Positions 55,751-64,000 of a stretch of 64,000 nucleotides of DNA are shown in pieces; position 1 is the stretch's first letter; the number at the start of each line of letters is the position of its first letter. This DNA is from Plutella xylostella. Lineage: Eukaryota; Arthropoda; Insecta; Lepidoptera; Plutellidae. Under the pieces are notes generated by a model, which saw nothing but the letters and a program-made list of their open reading frames with translations, was not told where the DNA came from and made no database searches. Where the stretch lies: contig NC_063995.1 of the NCBI RefSeq assembly GCF_932276165.1, forward strand, positions 10,354,001 to 10,418,000, read 5' to 3'. Both the position numbers and the translations under genes were made by a program.

Positions 55751-55921
55751 AATGATGTTGATTCTGAAGGCAGAAATTCTAATTTTAACGCTGTCAAACT
55801 AAAAAAATTGCTAGCATAAAATGACATTTACGGAAACAATCATAGAGTCGAATTTTAAACAAAGAAATTAAGGTTTTGACGTCTCTAAATTTAAAATTTC
55901 CGCCTTCAGAATCGATATCAA
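55751..55921. mobile_element. Palindromic MITE (GATTCTGAAGGC ends)
   Basis: TGATGTTGATTCTGAAGGC with AGAAATT on the left mirrors AATTTCC and GCCTTCAGAATCGATATCA on the right. About 171 bp, non-coding. Confidence 0.65.
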
Positions 55922-57450
55922 TGACTCGCTAAAAGCGCAAAAAGCGAAAGAATCTCATTGACTAACATAATAACGATTTCCAATGCACTTTGTGAAAAAT
56001 AAAACTGCAAAAATGGCCCGCCCATAAAAGCTTAAGTATTCATTAATATAAATATTTTTTACCCTTTTTTAAGGCCATCCGAGATTACTTTTAAAACTTC
56101 CATTATTATTTTATAACAACGTTCTTATTCAGCGCCCGCCAACCACCATGTTTTTGAACGTTTTTTTTTCTTTTTGTACAATGTTTGTGTGTAAAATATT
56201 TTCATAATATTTCAAGAGTACTAGGAGCTCATTAAGCGAAGGAGTTAAACATATCTGGCCGGAGGGCAGGCTTGTTCTGTTCGTGGCTGGTGGAGGTACG
56301 AGTATTATGTTGTGTGTTTTAATAATAAATGTAGCATATAGATACTAAGGATTCGACTTGGAAACTACGAAATTCATGTTGGTGTTGTATTTATGTAGAT
56401 ATTGTTATATTGTCAGGTAAATCTTCAGGCTTTGAGCTTTTAGTAGATGTTTTTATACTCCAAATGAGGCAATATTTTAAAATGTTGTTTGGTAATTTGT
56501 AATGTAGATGCAGATCAATAGAAACATAACCACAATCATTTTGGTCATTGTCAATCAAGGACTTCTAACCGTGATTATTTGAGTTAATTTCAAATTCTGT
56601 ACTAAAGATGTAGACTAGCCTTGCCAAAAAAATATCTAAAACATTATGTAAATTATGAAAACGTGTACCAGGCAATCAGAAATACGAAAGGTATGAAACG
56701 TGGCACCGTCCTACGACTGTACGATGTACGTATACATATTTGATCACTCTCGCCCGAAACAGCTAAAATACGGAGGTTGTGAGGGACTTTATTGCCTCTA
56801 CGTAAATACGGTCGGACGGATCTTGAACTCCGCAAACATCTGCAATCCTAGTAACACCTTACACTCGTTGTATAGGTAGTCAAACAAATGTTTCAACGAG
56901 AACAACATACTAAATCCATTTTCAAGTGAAAACAGCTTGAATAGCTTTTCTATGGCTAGGTACTCATTACTAAAAACTTCTTCGTTTAAACTTTTGATAA
57001 AAAAATGTGCATTTTAATGAAAAATTATATGAACATGATTTAAATAATGTTGTTTGTGCTTGTTGTCAGTGTTGCGATAATTCTAGTTCATTGGACTGTA
57101 GGTGAATTTGTTATTATCGATAACTCGCACAAATGTGTATTTAATTTAATGCGGGTTAAGTTATACAGGCTGTAGGTTTTTATGTTGCTAAAATTAGTAA
57201 AATTGTATGTAATGGTATTTGTATGCATCGTACGTAACTATGGAATAAATATAAATAAAAAGGTCGCAAAGTAAATACACGGTATCTGGAAAAATTACAC
57301 GCATTCGCATAATCCTGGTAGGAGGCATAGGTGACTCGCAATCGAGCCACTCGTCCTCCCGCCATAACATGTTGGTCGGTACGAGTACTTATTTTTTTAT
57401 TTTATTTTATTTTATTTATTAACAGAAACTTATGTAAATTTATAACACCA
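55922..57450. other. No recognisable gene
   Basis: AT-rich with short frames on - (56653-56835, 57180-57365) lacking motifs. A (TTTTA)n stretch lies near 57392-57417. Confidence 0.35.
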
Positions 57451-57653
57451 CTAGGTGTTCCCGTGAGATTCGCTTCGCCTTAAAGAGTTTTCCCGTGGGA
57501 ATTCCGGGATAAAAAGTAGCCTATGTTCTTTTTCAGGGTCTAGACTATATGTATACCAAATTTCATTCAAATCCGTTCCGTAGTTTTGGCGTGAAAGAGT
57601 AACAGACAGACAGACAGACACAGTTACTTTCGCATTTATAATATTAGTTAGGA
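57451..57653 (-). mobile_element. Short Helitron-like repeat, first of a tandem pair
   Basis: CTAG at 57451-57454 and, at the other end, TTATAATATTAGTTAGGA at 57653. The internal (GACA)n and GGGTCTAGAC words match the family. The next copy begins after two bases. Confidence 0.75.
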
Positions 57654-57655
57654 TA

Positions 57656-58314
57656 CTAGCTGTTCCCGCGAGCTTCGCTTCGCCTTAAAAAGTTTTCCCG
57701 TGGAAATTCCGGGATAAAAAGTAGCCTATGTTCTTTCCCGGGGTCTAGACCATATGTATACCATATGACAATGGGCGTTTTGGGACCTATGTCCAATAAA
57801 GTTGAGTCATACATCGTTGGATAGCTCTTTTCAAGTGAGAAAAAAAATGTTATGACGACAAATGCGTATAAGTTGTCCATTTTGAAATATATTCGTCGGA
57901 AGGAAGTTTTTTTCTATGGAATTGCACTCTCTCGCCTGATGACAGTTAGGGCGTAATACACGTAAACACGTATTATGAAAATGGAAGAAATTACTTTCAA
58001 CTGGTTTTACTTACTGAGATAATAAACAAATATAATATTATAATGAAAGATGATCATTTTGTTATAAAAAATAAAAATGAATGTGAAAAAATAACAAAAA
58101 CATTAAAATTACAGAAATAAAATATAAAAACTTTCAAGGTAAGATTATTCTAATTGGACAGTAAATCTGGACTAGCGCTTCAGTTATTCATATTCTGCAA
58201 AAAAATTCCTTTTCAACGACGTATCACTCATTTCTATTGGTGCTGGTCCCAGCTTCCATATATTGGTGCCCATCATCATTTCATTCAAATCCGTTCAGTA
58301 GTTTTGAAAGAGTA

Positions 58315-58349
<35 letters not shown>

Positions 58350-58382
58350 CAGTTACTTTCACATTTATAATATTAGTAAGGA
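57656..58382 (-). mobile_element. Short Helitron-like repeat, interrupted by about 514 bp
   Basis: The first part (57656-57763) runs from CTAG to GTCTAGACCATATGTATACC. The family then continues at 58278 (TTTCATTCAAATCCGTTCAG) through (GACA)n to 58382. The intervening 57764-58277 is unrelated, begins ATGACAATGGGC and ends GTGCCCATCAT, weakly inverted ends that suggest an inserted MITE. Confidence 0.68.
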
Positions 58383-58966
58383 AGTAAGGATAAGTTAGGA
58401 AGTTAGGATAAGTTAGGATTAGGATATTAGGTTAGGATAATTAGTATTATGCAACTCCCTTTACGCAGTTTTTGAAGAACAAAGTTTTTAAAATTTATTT
58501 TTAAAACTGTATCAGCGAACGTCCATTTTTGTTGACATAGTTTAGTAAGTTGTTTAATTTATTAAGGGTTGGGTTGGCCTTTAATATTTTAAAAGAAAGC
58601 TTTCCTTGGTTGGGCGCGCCTTTACTTAGTAGATGGTTGTGTTGGACAGCCTTCACTGAAAATTAACTTCACAGATACAGGGTGAAATGGAATCCGTGAT
58701 CCAGTCTGGAACAATGACTTTTAAACATTTCCATAAATATTTACTCCCTATAGTAAAATATTATTTTTAGTTCTGAACATCCTATTGTGTGCAATAAAGA
58801 GTATTTTATCTTTAAAATTTCTTGCTTTTCGTATAAAAAGTTTCTTTAGAAGATAAATAAAATTCGTCTATTTTTCAAAGTCGTACAACTAAAGCTAAGT
58901 TGGGTTACCTACATTATTATTGCTTATTTATTTCTTTGGTAAGTTTCACTTATACCTTACTATTAA
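58383..58966. other. TAGGATA-type tandem run, then AT-rich DNA
   Basis: From 58376 to 58445 the Helitron terminal word AGTTAGGATA recurs several times in imperfect tandem. The remainder shows no gene. Confidence 0.5.
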
Positions 58967-59200
58967 GTTAACGAAATACATCAAATAAATACAAGAAATA
59001 AGAACAAATTAGCAGTACCACAGTCAAATATGCAGATCTTCAACAATAGCCCATATTTTAAATGTATCAAAATTTATAATAAACTACCTACCACTATTAA
59101 ATGTGAGAAAAATTATAACATATTTTTCAGTAGTCTAAAAACATTTCTAATAGAAAGATGTTATTATTCAGTAAATGAATATTTATTAGATAGTTTTTAA
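58967..59200 (+). pseudogene. LINE ORF2 C-terminal remnant
   Basis: A + frame ending in TAA at 59198-59200 reads HQINTRNKNKLAVPQSN, then IKIYNKLPTTIKCE and KTFLIERCYYSVNEYL. These are typical of the extreme C-terminus of CR1/Jockey-type LINE ORF2 (the NTRNK...YNKLP...FLLE pattern). Only about 77 residues remain. The A/T-rich 3' UTR ends in GAATAAATGATTATGATTA near 59412, the expected short-repeat tail. Confidence 0.75.
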
Positions 59201-59429
59201 ATACATATTTTAAAATGGTTAAATGTATAAAATAGGTATATTATAAAGTTATATGTTATGTTTTATATTTTTAAGTACCTACCTACTTGTTTAGTTTTAA
59301 GAAAATGTTGCTATGCCCTGCAGGGAGCTATGTTAAGGATACTTATATGTACATAGATTTAAGAACAGTGTAACACCAACATAGTTGCAATGAATAAATG
59401 ATTATGATTATGATTATTATGATTATTAA

Positions 59430-59566
59430 CTGTTACAATGTATTAAGAACGAAACACACTGGCGCCCCCAACACAGGGTATCCTAGTGGGGGAGCTAGGG
59501 ATCTTAGTTTTACTAACTTGTACTTTTATTGAATCTAATAAAGAAATTTATTATTATTATTATTAA
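59430..59566 (+). repeat. LINE 3' tail with (ATT)n
   Basis: CACTGGCGCCCCCAACACAG, then TGAATCTAATAAAGAAATTT and (ATT)n. This is a 3' UTR-like fragment directly after the previous LINE remnant, probably a separate insertion. Confidence 0.55.
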
Positions 59567-59586
59567 AGCTCAAAAATAATTCTACT

Positions 59587-59794
59587 TCCTACTAATATTG
59601 CAAATGCAAAAGTTTGTGAGTATATGTATGTGTGAATGTTTGTTACTTTTTCACGTAAAAATCGCTAAACCGATTTTAACAAAATTTGGTATGGAGTTAG
59701 CTGACACCCTGGGTTAACATATAGGCTGCTTTTTATTGCGGAGTTCTCACGGGAAAACTTTTTAAGGCGAAGCAAAGCTTGCGGGACCAGCTAG
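59587..59794 (+). mobile_element. Short Helitron-like repeat, diverged
   Basis: TCCTACTAATATTGCAAATG at 59587 to CTAG at 59791-59794 next to T. The (GTCT)n block is replaced by other sequence, but TTTTCACGTAAAAATCG and AAGGCGAAGCAAAGC are recognisable. Confidence 0.7.
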
Positions 59795-60447
59795 TAAATA
59801 AATAAATAGCCCCTGAGTCACCCTTTCCGTGAGATCCATTCTTTAACTAACACCGTGTAGTATATTGTTTTTAACAAAAACGACGCGTCCTGTTTATAAA
59901 CTGTCCGTTCCGACCGATGCGTCACGAAAATGTAACCTAAATCAATGTCACACTTTTGCGAAGCTTGTGCGGAGTTGAAATTGACCCAAAATCTTCAGTT
60001 TCGCGGTGCGGTGCCGTTACTATGAGTATTTGTATTGGATTTCCGATAACCTAACCAATGTTAAAAACCACCGACATTCAACACTAAAAGTAGCATAAGT
60101 TTTGAACGGCTAAGCCGATTTTGGTAAAATATGGCTTAAAACTTGCGGTTACATGACCTAAGAAAAAACGGTTCTGCCGTTTGGGAGCTACGCTACTGCA
60201 GACAGATACACACATACACAGAGATACGTTAAACTTATAACACCACTCTATTTCTGTCGTGGGTTAAAATACTTTACCATGAGTCATGAGTGTCATCATG
60301 ACGCATGAAAATGACGTAAAGTAAAATATTATGTATTTCCTCGCAGGATGGCAATACATTGACGGAGAGTGTAGTGACAAAGTGACAGTCATTCTGCGAC
60401 TGAAATATAGTACTGAGTGCATACACTACGAAGATGTAGAGAAGCAT
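59795..60447. other. No gene; dispersed-repeat end
   Basis: At 60100-60266 a repeat with GCCGATTTTGGTAAAATATG and ending CTTATAACACCACTCTATTT belongs to the same family as 28060-28100. Otherwise unremarkable. Confidence 0.45.
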
Positions 60448-60622
60448 GATCACAGGATTCGATACTATTTTCGAATCTACACAAACATATAGAAAAAGAA
60501 CATTATCGTCAACTATCACTGTCAAAAGTGTAAGGCAAATTAAATTTGTCAGTTCCAAAAGTGACATTTGTTTTTCCATATAGGTATTTGTAGATTCAAA
60601 AATAGTATCGAATCCTGTGATC
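60448..60622. mobile_element. Palindromic MITE (GATCACAGGATTCGATACTA ends)
   Basis: GATCACAGGATTCGATACTA at the left mirrors TAGTATCGAATCCTGTGATC at the right, with TTTTCGAATCTACA and TGTAGATTCAAAAA inside. 175 bp, perfect first 24 bp. Non-coding, and the - strand frame across it is chance. Confidence 0.8.
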
Positions 60623-62239
60623 GCAGCACTGGGGCGTATTTTAATCACGGATCAATCGGCGGCGGATCACTTTGTTGTCCATCTGTCTGTTGAGCAATCT
60701 CTAAGCAAACTTTATTTCGTTCACAAGAAAACTATAAATTCATAGAGCTTTGTGATATACGAGTTTCAACTATCTGACTGACACAAAGAGTCGAAACTCG
60801 TGTGTTGAACGCCATTTGTAAACGTCTTATAAACTTAAAATACGGTCTATGAATTTGGGGGTTAAAGTATTATGTCGTAGTAGGGCATTTCTACTACATT
60901 GCGTAAAGTTGTACACCTACACACTGGGACGTGAGCGACGGGTAGATTATCCTGATTGGTCGGCGGCTTGTCATCAAAACTCGGCTGATTGAGGTTGACC
61001 TCATTCTGCCCCTATGTCATGTTTCAATTTCATGAAACAAATTCGCTACCTATTTGTAAAGTAGGTACGTACGTACGTACATATATAGGCACGGCACGGT
61101 CGTAGAAAATTTGCACCGATTTAGAAAGTTGAAATAGATAGCGTATTGTTAGTATGACATTTTATGTAAGTTGACAATCAGATATTTAGTAGAAATTCAC
61201 TATGCTCACGAATGTAGTCCCGTAAGTCAGAGGTAAATCACAGGCCACCCGATTTTTGTTGTACTTAAACTCACGTGATAGGTCACGACTGTTGCGAGTC
61301 GCAAATAGGAGCTAAACAAACATATAAAAATATGTCCAAAATGAAAACGTGACATGAAAGCGGATGACACACACATGGTAAAACTGCGAGTCTATGTAAC
61401 AGTTTTTATTCAGTTAGCGGAATGGCCCCTCCGCGGCGAGCGCGACTGAATATAAAGAGAAAGTATGTCATAAAAACTCATAAAAGCGGGTTATTCCACG
61501 CCGAGGTTTTGTAATAAAATGAAAAGGGAAAGACCCTGCAATTAAATGTTATATTCATTTTACTCGCATGCATAGTTGTACCGTTGCCGTTGTATGTACA
61601 GGTATGTCTGGTGAATATGATTTTTTTAAGATTTAAGGTTTTTCCGGTTTAGATAGTTTTTTATTATAAAATTTATAGTAGTTTCAACGTTAACGTTTAT
61701 ATTAAAATTATTCGCAAAATATCACATTATCAAAACATGATATTCGCAAATTATGATATTAGTAAATCATGATATTCCCAAAACATCACACTAGCAAAAC
61801 AATGTTGTTACAATGAATGTTAAAAACACCCTATGTAATGACCGATACTTTATTATAAAATCGTCTGATGGATGCCCAAAATTAATATACGTACCTATCC
61901 TGATTAAAAAAATAAAATTAACAAAACCAATTACGTTTTCGTTTATATTATACTCGTCATGTCCGTCCCTCGCTTTATTTCATTTCACAGGCAATTTAGA
62001 ATGTTATCAGCCCGCAGCGATGGGCGATGGAATATGTTGTGAGTAAAAACATGGGCCAGAGCGATATAGGTTGGTAAAATGGTGAAATTTTCCAGTTCCG
62101 TATAGGTAAAGCTGGAAAAATTCGTATTACTGCAAAAAAACTTACTTATTTATAACTCTACATCTATCGTTGTTGAGTGATATTTTTAATTGGCTTTACC
62201 TACCTACTTTTTCTCTCGTCAGGGATACGGGTTACCCGC
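60623..62239. other. No recognisable gene
   Basis: A run of ACGT near 61063-61079. At 61705-61805 drifting repeats of the CATGATATTCGCAAA type occur. No coding signal beyond short frames. Confidence 0.4.
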
Positions 62240-62396
62240 TACACGGCTTTGTTCGAACGAATATATCGCACAAAAAAAGGATTTTCCCGCTAATCCCGTA
62301 GGAATTTCCGGAATTCATTTCTTAGTGCAACTCTGTGCCTAAGCTTCCAAATTTCAAGTGCCTACGTTTAGCCGTTTAGGCTGTGCGTTGATATGT
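62240..62396 (-). repeat. Dispersed repeat fragment
   Basis: AATTTCAAGTGCCTACGTTT and GGCTGTGCGTTGATATGTCA are the inverse of sequence near 35640-35720, marking a common repeat of unknown class. Confidence 0.5.
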
Positions 62397-63071
62397 CAGT
62401 CAGGCCTTGGTCTCCTATTAAGGGTGCTTTTCCACCAGAGATGTGCTATGCAGCTATGCTGCGAAGATGAGATATCTACGCTACGAAAATATGTGACCGT
62501 TTCCACCAATACTACGCTAGGTAGCTGTGCGAGGAAGATGCGCTACGAAGATGCGCCGCCGCAAAGTAGCTGTGCGAGAAAGATGCGCATCTCGAGCTTT
62601 TTGCTTCCACGATGGCATGTCTACTTTCAGTGAAAAACGCGGGCATACTGTAGGTCTGCTCTGCACATACATAGCTACACCACTCGCGATGGTCCATAGC
62701 ACATATCCATAGCACGCATCCATAGCACACATCCATAGCACGCATCATTCCATACAAAAAACATATCTTAGTTGAATCCGTTTCCACCAGTGCTAAGCTA
62801 TGTGCACCAATTAATATGATTGGTGGATATCAAACGCATCCATAGCATCGTAACATAGCACATCTCTGGTGGAAAAGCACCCTTACGCCGTGTGTCGCGT
62901 CCAGCGTCACGCCGTAGGCCGCGTCACGATGCTCACTATAGAAATGTACTGATGCGGTCTCCCTCACACGCCGACGTTGGCGCGTAGACGTAGTGAGTAT
63001 TTTGACGCGGCCTACGGCGGTGACACTTGACGCGACCTACGGAGTAAATAGGAGACCCGGGCCTCAGTCAG
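62397..63071. mobile_element. Outer palindromic MITE split by an inner one
   Basis: The left arm (GTCAGGCCTTGGTCTCCTAT at 62397-62420, continuing at 62886-62941 with CACGCCGTAGGCCGCGTCAC) mirrors the right arm (62990-63071, with GACGCGGCCTACGGCG and ATAGGAGACCCGGGCCTCAG). The two halves of the left arm are separated exactly by the inner element 62421-62883. Non-coding. Confidence 0.72.
62421..62883. mobile_element. Inner MITE with 30-bp terminal inverted repeats and TA duplication
   Basis: AGGGTGCTTTTCCACCAGAG then ATGTGCTATG at the left is exactly mirrored by CATAGCACAT and CTCTGGTGGAAAAGCACCCT at the right. TA flanks both ends (62419-62420, 62884-62885). The interior has drifting tandem words (CCATAGCACGCAT; AGCTGTGCGAGGAAGATGCG). 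The overlapping frames on both strands come from this repeat. 463 bp. Confidence 0.85.
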
Positions 63072-63165
63072 TTTCTCCTTTTATATATTTAAAAGATTTT
63101 TACTTTATAATATATTATGTATATTTAGATCTATTTGGACTAATGGCGGTGGTGTGTTGTTGCAG

Positions 63166-63246
63166 AGCCAGCTGTGGGATGAGTGCGAGCTAGAGGACGC
63201 CGCCTTCGCCGAGTGCAGCAGCAGCCACGCCAACCACAGCTTCCAG
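63166..63246 (+). CDS. Candidate internal coding exon, gene unknown
   Basis: An 81-nt stretch preceded by TTGTTGCAG and followed by donor GTTAGT. It is in phase 0 at both ends and is open in one frame, reading SQLWDECELEDAAF and then AECSSSHANHSFQ. Of 27 codons, 25 end in G or C, sharply different from the AT-rich flanks, which suggests selection on a protein. The peptide is acidic then Ser/His-rich; I do not recognise it. An upstream exon must supply the start codon. The candidate non-coding exon at 23124-23420 could be exon 1 of the same gene, but nothing in the sequence proves the link. Confidence 0.55.
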
Positions 63247-64000
63247 GTTAGTGTCGCCATGAACTCACCCCAGTGTCACCATAATTATTTACTTATAATT
63301 ATTTATTTAAATAATGTATTCATCAGAGACATCAAGTGATCATAGACACTTGGTTCATTCCAGTCATCTCGTTAAAAACAGCATGATAATTGATCCATCC
63401 GGATTGGAACTTTACGGAGCCATCTACAGAAATAAATAATAACACTATTTTTCCAGTCTCAAGCAGAAATGATTGGAATAAATCTAAGCAATCTACTGAA
63501 AATGTCTGCAGCAGTTTTTGATACAGATAGTCTTTGATAAATGGTTTCAATTTGCCAGTATAATTAATGGGGCCATTTCATTTGGCCTACTCTTTGCTCG
63601 CCTTGCCTTGGCCTTAATACTGACGTGTCATAAATAAAGGTAGGATGTAGTATACCCACCTGCAGAATACGACAGTTGGCGAAAAGTTTTCATCCTGTCA
63701 ATGTTTGTGATGTATTCAGTTCCGCATTTGTACTTTCTGCGAGATTTAAAACGCGCTGAAGATATAATTTATAATGAAATACAGGGTGTTCCGTAAATAG
63801 TGAACCAACAGAAAGAGATAATACAATGAAGGTTTTGTCCTTTTATACGCTGGGGTAACTATTTTTTTTTAAATATAGTTGCGTATGAAGTAGCCTAGAC
63901 TGCAAACCAATCGGCAATTGAACTGCAATCGGACTTCGTTTGTTTTGCAGTTCTATTGCAATCGTGTCAACTGCATTTGAACTGCACCTGAACTGTCATT
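63247..64000. other. Intron-like DNA to window end
   Basis: AT-rich. At 63782 the word ACAGGGTGTTCCGTAAATAG looks like a TE terminus of the CAGGGTG type. The exon following 63246 was not found in the remaining bases. Confidence 0.4.

Noticed and set aside
62358..62787. Cys-rich small proteins on both strands
   Set aside because: Produced by the tandem words inside the palindromic MITE.

Overview
The window reads as AT-rich, repeat-saturated nuclear DNA of a moth or butterfly (Lepidoptera). The basis is a set of repeats I recognise from that order: the CCGGCCAAGTGCGAGTCGGG element, short Helitron-like repeats ending in CTAG with a (GACA)n block, tRNA-derived SINEs, RTE-type LINE tails (GGCCTATGTCCAGCAGTGG type), and LINE 3' tails rich in TTATTG/AATAAA. 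There is no prokaryotic gene organisation and I see no complete host gene. The three long coding regions all belong to retrotransposons.

Layout. 0-9 kb: a LINE fragment nested in a hairpin MITE (146-540), a Helitron-like repeat, a miniature LTR element with 164-bp LTRs and a GATGG target duplication (2617-3666), and an inverted-repeat-flanked segment (5207-6428) carrying a possible first coding exon. 8.6-13.5 kb: a complete two-ORF non-LTR retrotransposon (PHD-finger ORF1; endonuclease plus reverse transcriptase ORF2). 13.8-15 kb: a GC-rich patch, a LINE 3' end with a (CTTT)n tail and a folded stem-loop, and a SINE. 15.2-21.6 kb: an LTR retrotransposon with apparently identical 1056-bp LTRs, TGGC target duplication, Lys-tRNA-type primer site and one gag-protease ORF that has lost reverse transcriptase. 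Its 3' LTR is broken by a local duplication that extends to 22.9 kb. 23.0-23.4 kb: a TATA/Inr promoter-like segment followed by a probable non-coding first exon with a splice donor. 25.3-27.6 kb: a 2.2-kb long-arm inverted-repeat transposon with another element inserted in one arm. 27.6-36 kb: SINEs, Helitron-like repeats and MITEs. 36.3-38.8 kb: a 5'-truncated LINE reverse transcriptase. 39-63 kb: intron- or intergenic-like AT-rich DNA with many small palindromic MITEs, several nested. 63.17-63.25 kb: a GC-rich 81-nt stretch bounded by AG and GT that looks like a real internal coding exon.

How it fits together. The simplest reading is a transposon-filled region inside or beside a + strand host gene: non-coding exon 1 near 23.1-23.4 kb and one internal coding exon near 63.2 kb would be joined across a roughly 40-kb intron. 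That link is inference. The firmest results are structural: target-site duplications, nested insertions whose removal restores a palindrome, and the rearranged LTR.
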